Source: Chloroflexota bacterium
Lineage (GTDB): Bacteria; Chloroflexota; Anaerolineae; Anaerolineales; Villigracilaceae
Direction of reading: 5' to 3'
Assembly: GCA_021787595.1 (NCBI GenBank)
Contig: JAJYLQ010000021.1
Span: forward strand, 1 to 62,322
DNA length: 62,322 nt
Shown one piece after another: positions 55,794-62,322 of the stretch; positions within the stretch are counted from its first letter, which is position 1; every line of letters starts with the position of its first letter. The translations under genes and the position numbers were made by a program. A model generated the notes under the pieces. The model did no database searches and was not told the DNA's origin. It saw only the letters and a program-made list of their open reading frames with translations.

Positions 55794-56954
55794 ATGACAG
55801 ATGTAATTATTGCAGGTATTGGACAAACTGAAGTTGGCGAGCATTGGGATATTGGTCTGCGCGATCTCGCCTTCGCTGCGATTCAAGATGCAGTGAAAGA
55901 CAGCGGCGGACTCAAGCCGCAAGCCTTATTCGTCGGCAATATGCTCGCGCCGAATCTCTCCAACCAAGCACATCTCGGCGCGTTGATCGCGGACTACGCC
56001 GGACTCACTGGCATCGAAGCGATCACTGTCGAAGCCGCGGGCGCGTCGGGCGGCGCGGCATTACGGCAAGGATATCTCGCGGTTGCAAGCGGAATGGTGG
56101 ATGTAGCGCTCGTCATTGGCGTGGAAAAAATGACCGATAAGATCGGCCCGAGCGTGGATGCCGCGCTTTCCACCGCGAGCGATTCGGATTTTGAAGCTGT
56201 GCAGGGAATGACTCCCGCCGCGCAAGCCGCGCTTTTGATGAAGCGATACATGCACGAATATCAAGTTCCATCTGACGGATTTGCTGGCTTCGCATTGACG
56301 GCTCATGCCAATGGAGTGAACAATCCGTATGCGATGTTTCGGAAAGCAATCAAGCTTGAAACTTATACAAAAGCCGAAATGGTCAGTGATCCGCTCAACA
56401 TGTTCGATGCTGCTCCAAATGCAGACGGTGCAGCCGCAGTGATATTGACTCGCCGCGAACTTCTGCCAAAAGATTTTTTGCATCCACTCGTGAAGATTGC
56501 AGGCTCAGCCTCGGCGGCGGACACGCTCGCGTTGCACGACCGCAAAGACATGCTCTATTTCGAAGCCGCGCAAATGTCCGCAGGCAAGGCGATGAAGCAG
56601 GCTGGCATCATTCTCGATCAAATCAACTTCTTCGAATATCACGACATGTTCAACATCTACGCCGCGCTCGAATTGGAATCCGTTGGATTTGCCATTCGCG
56701 GACAAGGATGGAAGTTGGCCGCGGATAATCAAATCGGACTCAAAGGCCGCATCCCGTCCGCGACGATGGGCGGACTCAAGGCGCGCGGCTTTCCCGGCGG
56801 CGCAACCGGCGTGTACCAAGCCGTCGAAGCGGCGACCCAGTTACGAGGTCAGGCTGGAACGAACCAGATCGCGGGCGCGAAAGTTGGATTGATCCAATCC
56901 CTCGGCGGGCCAGCCTCCACAGCCGTGTCGCACATCCTGCAAAGATTGGACTAG
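55794..56954 (+). CDS. thiolase-like protein lacking the catalytic Cys and His
   Basis: A 386-residue protein of the archaeal acetyl-CoA acetyltransferase/SCP2-thiolase family: EAAGASGGAALRQGYLAVASG, HDMFNIYAALELE and MGGLKARGFPGGATG in order. The nucleophile Cys of EAACASGG is Gly83 (GGC at 56040-56042) and the His of ARGHPxGATG is Phe333 (56790-56792). Ordinary Claisen condensation is therefore not expected. Same-strand company with HMG-CoA synthase and DUF35 argues for a structural or altered role, as in Ltp2-type aldolases that also pair with DUF35. Full-length and undisrupted otherwise. Confidence 0.85.
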   Translation: MTDVIIAGIGQTEVGEHWDIGLRDLAFAAIQDAVKDSGGLKPQALFVGNMLAPNLSNQAHLGALIADYAGLTGIEAITVEAAGASGGAALRQGYLAVASGMVDVALVIGVEKMTDKIGPSVDAALSTASDSDFEAVQGMTPAAQAALLMKRYMHEYQVPSDGFAGFALTAHANGVNNPYAMFRKAIKLETYTKAEMVSDPLNMFDAAPNADGAAAVILTRRELLPKDFLHPLVKIAGSASAADTLALHDRKDMLYFEAAQMSAGKAMKQAGIILDQINFFEYHDMFNIYAALELESVGFAIRGQGWKLAADNQIGLKGRIPSATMGGLKARGFPGGATGVYQAVEAATQLRGQAGTNQIAGAKVGLIQSLGGPASTAVSHILQRLD

Positions 56955-57042
56955 ACAGTTTTCAGACGTGAAAGTCATGAAACTTGATAGTTCCTGAGAG
57001 TCTGGCTGGATAGAATTAGGGTCGCAGAAAGGAAATGCACTT

Positions 57043-57438
57043 ATGGAAATCCCGAGACATTGGCGGCTGAAACAACAACGATACTCTCTCGTCGGCGAAG
57101 TTTGCCCGCATTGCGACAACAAAATTTTCCCACCGCGCGATGTTTGTCCAAATTGCGGCGGCGAGGCCAAGGAACTTTATGCGTTCAGCGGCAAAGGCGA
57201 AGTTTATTCATACACCACGATTTATGAAGCGCCGAGCGGTTTCGACACGAGCGCGCCGTACACTGTGGCGCTTGTGAAACTGGAAGAAGGCCCCATGGTC
57301 ACCGCTCAATTGACCGACCTCGACAACACGCCTGTGGAAATTGGGATGCCGGTCGAAATGGTCACGCGCAAGATGAGGAATGATGGCGATGAGCGCGGGA
57401 TCATTGTATACGGGTATAAATTTCGTAGACGAACGTAG
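57043..57438 (+). CDS. DUF35 OB-fold/zinc-ribbon protein
   Basis: A 131-residue protein: zinc ribbon CPHC...CPNC (about residues 22-39) followed by the DUF35 OB-fold with VYSYTTIYEAP and a late RGIIVYGYKFR end. In archaea this family bridges thiolase and HMG-CoA synthase, channeling acetoacetyl-CoA; in steroid degraders it pairs with Ltp2-type aldolases. Full length. Followed by a strong terminator. Confidence 0.92.
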   Translation: MEIPRHWRLKQQRYSLVGEVCPHCDNKIFPPRDVCPNCGGEAKELYAFSGKGEVYSYTTIYEAPSGFDTSAPYTVALVKLEEGPMVTAQLTDLDNTPVEIGMPVEMVTRKMRNDGDERGIIVYGYKFRRRT

Positions 57439-57492
57439 GCGCAGAAATTTACCACTCTTCGAGCATTTTTCAACAAAACGATAGCAATCAAG

Positions 57493-57534
57493 CCAAAATC
57501 AGAGGCGGTAGAGATTCATCTCTGCCGCTTTTGG
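57493..57534. terminator. bidirectional intrinsic terminator
   Basis: CCAAAATCAGAGGCGGTAGAG ... stem GCGGTAGAGAT-TC-ATCTCTGCCGC (505-528) extended by CCAAAA/TTTTGG, followed by TTTATT. It ends the mevalonate transcript. Confidence 0.75.
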
Positions 57535-57554
57535 TTTATTGGAAAACCGGTTAT

Positions 57555-57562
57555 TTCAATTT
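57555..57562. repeat. left target-site duplication of the IS
   Basis: TTCAATTT, identical to 58559-58566 on the other side. Eight-base duplication matches the IS1595 family. Confidence 0.85.
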
Positions 57563-58558
57563 GGCTCTTAACTGGAATCAAGGAGCTATGAGAATCGCCA
57601 GCAGAGAATGCAGCAAAGCCTTCCCGCGTCGGCGGACATTGTGGATAAATTCAAAGAAACCAAGATACCACGGTAATTTTTCCTGCGAAATGCCTCGATG
57701 CGGTCGCAACCAGGAACGCAACAAGGACCAAAAGCCTTCCAAGGTGTTGACATGCACTTCATGAAAACCATCTCCATCTTCATCTCGGGCATACTCGCCA
57801 GCCGAATGATTGACGCATTTGTGGAGATAGCCCCATTCGGGCAAGCGATTGTAGATGTCATATTCATCCGTGTAGGCTTGGCTGCCTGAGGCAACGGTAC
57901 TCGTGATGACGGGTTGGATCGTCACCTGTTGAACATTCGGTAACATGCGTATGACCACTTCGCCATCTCTTTGCAGTAATCCCGGCACGGGTGGTTTGTC
58001 TCCAGCCAGCGTCCCACGCCCACGCCGACCTTTCAAACGCCGCCGACGCCCTTGGCGACCCGCTTTTTTCACTTCCGCAGGCAAGCCTTTGTGTCCAGCC
58101 ACGATATACACTTCGTCGGCTTCAATTTCGCCGCTCAGTTGGACAGGCTTTTTTTGTCCACGACGCCTTGACGCAAGCGGCTGGTCATCTCTTGCGCCTC
58201 GCCAGGCGATAGATCTAACTCCGCGCCAATCTGCTCATTCGAGAGGTTCAACCCATGAAGTATAGACACAGCACCCACACCCGCAAGGGCTGATGATAAC
58301 CTTCAAAAATGGTACCACTCAGATCATCGAATTGTTGCCCACAGTCTTGACACTCGTACCGCTGGCGATGAGCTTGATGCGTATGAAATCCTCGTTTGGT
58401 GACTTTACCCGATGCACACTGCGGACAGCGCACGCCATCCGGCCAACGCAGTTCACGAATGACTGCAAAGCATTTTTCGTCGTCGATCAAATGTTGGATG
58501 TTAATCATGCCCGTATCTTATCAGAATCCGTCTACCTCCTTGAATTCAATTAAGAGCC
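57563..58558. mobile_element. complete IS1595-family insertion sequence (996 bases)
   Basis: Bounded by imperfect 23-bp terminal inverted repeats (57563-57585 GGCTCTTAACTGGAATCAAGG..., and 58536-58558 whose reverse is GGCTCTTAATTGAATTCAAGG...) differing at about four positions, with the perfect 8-bp duplication TTCAATTT outside. It encodes one transposase that is disrupted by two frame changes. Young by target-site identity; no second copy is visible in the window. Confidence 0.9.
57578..58508 (-). pseudogene. IS1595/ISXO2-like transposase with two -1 frame changes
   Basis: Reads in three pieces. First piece (58248-58508): zinc ribbon CPQC...CQDC and WVLCLYFMG. Second piece after a -1 shift near 58249 (GGTTTGAAC would restore it): LNLSNEQIGAELDLSPGEAQ. 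Third piece (to 57578) after a -1 shift at a run of seven A residues (58143-58160 region): PVQLSGEIEADEVYI, YTDEYDIY and VNTLEGFWSLLRSW, giving the DDE/N acidic residues. The slippery A run could allow programmed slippage, but two independent shifts more likely mean decay or sequence errors. Confidence 0.85.
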
Positions 58559-58566
58559 TTCAATTT
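58559..58566. repeat. right target-site duplication of the IS
   Basis: TTCAATTT, identical to the left copy at 57555-57562. Confidence 0.85.
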
Positions 58567-58677
58567 TTCCCTGAATTGCCGTGGAGTAACCTCGCTGAAC
58601 TTCTTGAGGGTGGATGAAAGTAATTGGTTTCCGTTTTCGTCTTGGAATACAAACAAATACGCGAAGGGAACAGATTG
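58567..58677 (-). other. unexplained open frame next to the IS, after the DUF2293 stop
   Basis: Continuing the DUF2293 frame past its TAG, the minus strand stays open for about 41 codons (SVPFAYLFVFQDENGNQ ... TPRQFREKLK) and, without the IS, would end at TAA right at the target site. With the IS the frame ends REKLKALN with TGA inside the inverted repeat. No start codon or homology was recognised. It could be the eroded rest of a longer gene. Confidence 0.35.
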
Positions 58678-58848
58678 CTATTGCAGAGAGTCGCCCGTGG
58701 GGAGGAAGATGAGATGATCCAGGTCCGCACAGGAAAGACACAACGCGCCTTTGCCTTCGGCCAGCGTGATCCAGGCGTGATGTCCCAGTTGTTTGCCGCA
58801 CTCGGCGCAGATGGAATCCTGGTGAGAGATGAAGACTTTCAAGTCCAT
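58678..58848 (-). CDS. short DUF2293 N-terminal-type protein
   Basis: A 56-residue protein, MDLKVFISHQDSICAECG then GALCLSCADLDHLIFLPTGD. This is the zinc-binding N-terminal piece of DUF2293 proteins (CxxC...CxxC), which are normally about 200 residues; here a TAG follows just after FLPTGDSLQ. The start lies 15 bases after the zinc-ribbon gene stop, so it is still in the operon. It may be a truncated survivor. Confidence 0.6.
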   Translation of the reverse strand: MDLKVFISHQDSICAECGKQLGHHAWITLAEGKGALCLSCADLDHLIFLPTGDSLQ

Positions 58849-58863
58849 GGGGTATTTCCAAGA

Positions 58864-59709
58864 TTAGTTTTTCCTTCTCGGCGTAATCGTAAAACTCATC
58901 GGGCGTTCATTGCCCGGATAGCGGGCGAGATTCTTGATCCGCTCTCTTTGATAGGCTTTCATTTCCTCCGAGAGCGCGTCGGTTCCCGTCACTTCCAGTT
59001 GAGTCAATGAGCATATAACGGGTGTATCTTCGCGCCCCCTCGGGGTGATGTCGCAGGCAATTCCCGCTTCATTTCCTAAATAGAGTACGCTGTGGATCTC
59101 CAATGGTTTGTAACGGTCTATGTTGAAACCTTGCCTGCACAACGACTTGACCAACGCGCTGCTGGGACGGACGAGGATGGGCAGATGTTCCTTCATCTTC
59201 TCGATAAGTTTCATCGCTTCGTCAACATTATCCACGGAAGAGGAATCTTTAGGTTGTGTTATGGGCAACTCTTTTTCCTTTTCATCGGCACTCCATCCGC
59301 CGATTCTCTTGAAGTTAAGATATTCCTTGAAGCCATGCAAGTTGGCGAGCACTTCGGGCGGCAAATGAGGCTTGGTGAATCCTTCTTTCCAATAGGCGCG
59401 TTCGGTGGTGCCCATGACCATGTAATCGTTGACGATCACTTTGGTTGCGCGTTCAGAAAAGAGGCGGCGCAGATGTTCCTCGATTTCATCCTGATGGGCG
59501 ATCAGAATATCGCACTTGGAGCAGTAACGGCAAGTGTAATTCAAGTTGACCGGCTGCATCGGGTCGACGTGAATCACGAGCGGCACTTTCTTCTGCGAGG
59601 TCCTGCCTTCGCATTGCGGACAGCGGGTAAAGCGCGCGTCGCGATAGGGATTGAGGAAGAATTTGTAGCGCGCGGGGAGCTCGCCAAAGAAGGGAGATTT
59701 TTTGGACAT
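58864..59709 (-). CDS. hypothetical protein with two CxxC zinc-binding motifs
   Basis: A 281-residue protein. The N-terminus has CPQC (about 28-31) and, after a β-strand, CRYCSKCD (about 59-66), a split zinc ribbon. The middle has a conserved ATKVIVNDYMVMGTTERAYW segment. The C-terminus contains VLYLGNEAGIACDI, resembling a small αβ domain. Family not identified. It starts 14 bases after the pRiA4b-type gene and is followed at 15 bases by a DUF2293-like gene: an apparently co-transcribed zinc-protein cluster. Confidence 0.6.
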   Translation of the reverse strand: MSKKSPFFGELPARYKFFLNPYRDARFTRCPQCEGRTSQKKVPLVIHVDPMQPVNLNYTCRYCSKCDILIAHQDEIEEHLRRLFSERATKVIVNDYMVMGTTERAYWKEGFTKPHLPPEVLANLHGFKEYLNFKRIGGWSADEKEKELPITQPKDSSSVDNVDEAMKLIEKMKEHLPILVRPSSALVKSLCRQGFNIDRYKPLEIHSVLYLGNEAGIACDITPRGREDTPVICSLTQLEVTGTDALSEEMKAYQRERIKNLARYPGNERPMSFTITPRRKN

Positions 59710-59723
59710 GATTTTTGCAGCTT

Positions 59724-60308
59724 TTATAATTTCGCCATTCTCGCACGCGCAGCATATTGCCGCAAACCCAAATTGACATCTTCGATGTCGAAGAATTCGG
59801 GATCAAAGTCTTCGCCGTACCATTCCAGCATTTCTTCATGCTCGGAGTGTTTCGGATTGGCAATCGCTTCCAGGAAATCGTCATAGCCCCAAGCGCCGCC
59901 CACATCTTCGGGCGGACAGGCACGCTTGCCTTCCAGACAAACGGGATATTGCTTTCCCTGCTCAATCGGCAGGATACCTTCGATGAGAATGGTATGCTCC
60001 CAACTATCGCCGAAGTCGTATTCGTAGATGAATTTGAAGCCCTTGCGGTTGATGAATTGATTCAGGCGGTAACGTTTCTCATTCTTCAAATCTTCGCTAT
60101 ATCCATCTTCCATGTCAGGCTCGCCATAATATTCATCGTTCATGATGAACTGGTGCAGGTGGCTGTTCGTCCAGCCCATGACGATTTGCAGGATGGTGTG
60201 GAGTTGGTGCAGCGAGATGGAATCTGGAACCAAAACCCTGCGCCAAATAGGAGGCTTGGAATCGTTCAACGTAACCTTGATTTGGTAAACGGATGCGGAA
60301 GCAGACAT
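59724..60308 (-). CDS. pRiA4b ORF-3-like protein
   Basis: A 194-residue protein of the plasmid pRiA4b ORF-3-like family: VYQIKVTLNDSKPPIWRRVLVPDSISLHQLHTIL and WTNSHLHQF in pieces, the DFGDSWEHTI motif and a C-terminal ACPPEDVGG segment are all present. Function unknown; the family is widespread and sometimes encoded near mobile elements. TAGGAGA before the ATG includes the stop codon of the helicase gene upstream, so translation is coupled. Confidence 0.88.
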   Translation of the reverse strand: MSASASVYQIKVTLNDSKPPIWRRVLVPDSISLHQLHTILQIVMGWTNSHLHQFIMNDEYYGEPDMEDGYSEDLKNEKRYRLNQFINRKGFKFIYEYDFGDSWEHTILIEGILPIEQGKQYPVCLEGKRACPPEDVGGAWGYDDFLEAIANPKHSEHEEMLEWYGEDFDPEFFDIEDVNLGLRQYAARARMAKL

Positions 60309-60751
60309 CGGATTCTCCTATAAGTCGAAAACGGAAATGCTGTCTTTCACGTTCAAGAAGACGAGCCGCGTCTTTACCTGGACGCTTCGACTCGGCTCAG
60401 CGCGAGCTTTGAGCTGATCGCTGATTGCCCGGGCATAACGCTCCACTTGAGCATCATACCGCTCGCGGCGGATGGTTTCGCGTTCGGGGCTCTGACGGTA
60501 AGCGCGCAGAGGCGCGAAGGGAACGAGGAATGGACGCGCGGGATCGTCGCTCTCGCCGAGGATCGGAGAAAGAAGAGTATTGAGCGTTTCGAGCAGGGGT
60601 TCGTGGGCGCGGAAGGTGAGATCAAGGTCAATGAGTTCGCCGCCTGCGGATTGAATATCGGATTGAACCTGACGAAATACAGTGACATCTGCCTGACGAA
60701 AGCGGTAGATGGATTGTTTGGCGTCGCCGACGATGAAGAGGTCAACACCTA

Positions 60752-60790
60752 CCCTCACCCCCGACCCCTCTCCCAATTCTGGGAGAGGGG
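60752..60790. repeat. CCCTCACCCC palindrome in the UvrD-like gene (second)
   Basis: CCCTCACCCCCGACCCCTCTCCC ... GGGAGAGGGG; encodes FSPLPELGEGSGVRVG in frame. Confidence 0.8.
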
Positions 60791-61446
60791 AGAAGTTCGT
60801 CAGCGCGTAGACGATTTGCCGCTGGCGGTCATCGGTGTCCTGGAATTCGTCCACAAGGACTGCGCGCAGTTCGGATTGGATTTGGGCGCGGACTTCGGGA
60901 TGGGTGATCAACAGTTGCGCGGTGAGGCCCACGAGATCGTCGAAGTCGAGGGTCTGGCGCTCGTCTTTGAGACGCTGGTATTCGAGAAGAGTCTGGTCGA
61001 GCAGACGATGGACGGCGGGGAGGGACGCGGCAAGTTGTTCATCCAGCGCGAAGCGGGATTTCTCGGCGAGGACTTGGAGATGTTCCTCGTAAATGCCGCG
61101 CAATCCCTTCATCGCTTCGCGGACACGCTGCGCGTCGATGTCATCCCAATTATTTTTCTGTCCCTGCGTGGAGATGGCTTTGCGGAGCGCAGTGAGTCCA
61201 ACGAGAACCGTGTCCCAGTTTTGGGAGGCGCGGGCTTGCTGGATTTCGTCCCAACGCGCCAGGACGGATTGGCGGGCGAGTTCGAGTTTGTCTTCGGGAG
61301 AGGAGGAGTGATGCCGGTTGAGAACGGAAAGGCAATCCCTCCATGTTCGAGAGTCGAGATAAGTTGCAAGATGCGATGAAAGAGAATTGGAGAATTGTTC
61401 GATGATGCTTGCAGCGCGGCGATTCGGATTCGGCGGGACGCTACGC

Positions 61447-61490
61447 AGTCCCTGCCTCAGTTCATGGAAGTCCGCTGAAGCGGACTCGGC
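61447..61490. repeat. GCGGGATAAATCC-family half element in the UvrD-like gene
   Basis: AGTCCCTGCCTCAGTTCATGGAAGTCCGCTGAAGCGGACT shares CCCTGCCTCAGTTCATGGAAGTC with the element family at 51770 and 53403. Encodes part of SAESASADFHELRQGL. Confidence 0.65.
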
Positions 61491-61750
61491 GCTCACATCC
61501 AACCTGCGACTCAATAGGGATTTGAGAATTTGCCGCAGTTCGTTTTCTTTGAATGGCTCGAAGAGCGCGGCGGATTGCTCGTCAGTCGAAGCCCAGGCGA
61601 GCGCGGAGTCAATCGCTTCGGCCTGGAGCGCGGCGGTGAGTCCTTCTTCGAGGACTTCGAAGGCGGGGTCGAGTCCCGCCTCGGCGGGGTGGGCGCGAAG
61701 GAGTTCAGCGCAGAGGCTGTGAATGGTGCCGATTCTTGCGGAGTCAATCT

Positions 61751-61790
61751 CCCTCACCCCTAGCCCCTCTCCCACAGGGAGAGGGGAAAG
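61751..61790. repeat. CCCTCACCCC palindrome in the UvrD-like gene (first)
   Basis: CCCTCACCCCTAGCCCCTCTCCC ... GGGAGAGGGG; encodes LSPLPVGEGLGVRE between helicase motifs Ia and the IGTIHS block. Confidence 0.8.
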
Positions 61791-62014
61791 CACGGCGCGA
61801 ATGCGCGAGCGCATTTCCCGCGCGGCTTTTTCGGTGAAAGTGATGGCGAGGATGGAGCGGATGGGATAGCCCTGTTCGAGCAGGTGCAGGTAACGTCCCA
61901 CCAGCGAGAGGGTTTTGCCCGATCCCGCGCCCGCGGTGACCGCGATGGCGCGCGCCGGATCGGTCACGGCTTTTCCCTGGTTGCCTTTGAAACGGAATTG
62001 GTTGAGGACAGTCA

Positions 62015-62322
62015 TCAGTGGCGTTTTCTTTTCTTCGACTTTGGTTTTGCAACCCCCATGCGTTTTGCCGAATCAGATTTTCGAAAATGCTTTGGGTCAA
62101 CCTTTTCTTTGAACATTTGGTAATGACGCCTGAGACGTTCCACATAAGCCGCGTCTTTCAAAATCGTGTCCCGCACAAGCATCAATAATGGAGGGGCAAG
62201 TTCAGATTGGGGACTCAACTCATTAAGAATGGGACCCTGCATGTGGAGGGCAATATCAGGATTACCCGATTTTGTCCACTTTCGGTAAAAGTCAGCGCTT
62301 GCCCAACCATAAGCAATATAGG
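62015..62322 (-). CDS. hypothetical protein, partial (5' end outside window)
   Basis: The frame enters from the right edge and reads ...YIAYGWASADFYRKWTKSGN, HMQGPILNELSPQ, and a basic tail ending AKPKSKKRKRH. The visible 101 residues are helical, with a helix TILKDAAYVERLRRHYQMF. An internal ATG at 62242 exists but the frame is open upstream to the boundary. The stop codon overlaps the helicase-fragment start (TGATG). Family not recognised. Confidence 0.6.
   Translation of the reverse strand, partial: YIAYGWASADFYRKWTKSGNPDIALHMQGPILNELSPQSELAPPLLMLVRDTILKDAAYVERLRRHYQMFKEKVDPKHFRKSDSAKRMGVAKPKSKKRKRH

Larger units (their letters stand above)
60318..62015 (-). pseudogene. UvrD/AddA-like helicase, C-terminally truncated
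   Basis: A 565-residue frame holding only the N-terminal half of a UvrD/RecB/AddA helicase: Walker A AGAGSGKT (about 29-36), LAITFTEKAAREM, IGTIHSLCAELLRAHP, VDEFQDTDDRQ (Walker B) and IVGDAKQSIYRFRQADV (motif III). The usual second RecA domain (motifs IV-VI) and nuclease domain are absent; the frame ends in VQVKTRLVFLNVKDSISVFDL. Three palindromic repeats are inserted in frame. ATP binding might survive but helicase activity should not. Likely a decayed gene. Confidence 0.75.

Noticed and set aside
57578-58508. Programmed frameshift as the sole explanation of the split transposase
   Set aside because: Only one of the two breaks lies on a slippery run; two shifts fit decay or sequence error better.
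58624-59010. 128-codon plus-strand frame beside the IS
   Set aside because: Antisense to the DUF2293-type and zinc-ribbon genes, which have ribosome sites and motifs.

Overview
The window looks like a chromosomal segment of a Chloroflexota bacterium, most likely class Anaerolineae. This is inferred from protein character and gene content, not from a marker-gene search. The signs are many short lipoproteins with Thr/Pro-rich linkers, a structured rpsB-tsf-pyrH-frr-uppS-cdsA locus, class II HMG-CoA reductase with an archaeal-type HMG-CoA synthase/thiolase/DUF35 set, and very abundant palindromic repeats. Most of it is G+C-rich housekeeping DNA. Several stretches are visibly richer in A+T: 1-620, 16.6-26.1 kb, 49.4-53.3 kb.

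Layout. 0.1-16.5 kb: HARE-HTH protein, mutL, HAD hydrolase, CtpA protease, YugP-like peptidase, flippase-like and GT39-like membrane proteins, a DEAD helicase carrying an HNH domain, a LOG-family protein, a CbpA-type J-protein, an HtrA lipoprotein, a sulfite-oxidase-like enzyme and an MBL hydrolase. 16.6-26.2 kb: an A+T-rich cassette of five same-strand membrane genes (CASTOR-like RCK channel, two very unusual MscS proteins, two unknown membrane proteins). It is followed by the last 22 codons of a second, otherwise missing CASTOR-like gene. 26.2-42.6 kb, mostly minus strand: pxpA/C/B, a TrmA/RumA-type methyltransferase, sortase, thioesterase, DUF1697, TMEM175, DltD-like, a WD40 lipoprotein, glpX, cdsA, uppS, frr, pyrH, tsf and rpsB. 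43-48 kb: processive GT2, dnaA, GAF histidine kinase. 48.1-57.4 kb: mevalonate entry genes (HMG-CoA reductase, HMG-CoA synthase, thiolase-like protein, DUF35) split by an accessory stretch with two nucleotidyltransferase loci (one MNT/HEPN), a GH10 lipoprotein and a duplicated 5' piece of HMG-CoA synthase. 57.5-62.3 kb: a complete IS1595-type element with perfect 8-bp target duplication, then a minus-strand run ending in a C-terminally truncated UvrD/AddA-like helicase.

How it works together. rpsB-tsf ends at a strong terminator before pyrH. frr, uppS, cdsA and glpX follow on the same strand. HMG-CoA synthase, thiolase-like and DUF35 proteins would be expected to form the archaeal-type thiolase/synthase complex feeding HMG-CoA reductase. 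However, the thiolase-like protein has lost both its nucleophilic Cys and its catalytic His.

Two window-wide themes stand out. (1) At least four families of short palindromic repeats fill intergenic spaces and are inserted in frame inside mutL, the helicase, the rRNA methyltransferase, HMG-CoA reductase, an acetylxylan esterase and the UvrD-like gene. (2) Many starts are preceded by a -10 box exactly 6-7 bases upstream of the start codon, which predicts leaderless mRNAs.

No CRISPR array, tRNA or rRNA gene was recognised by eye.
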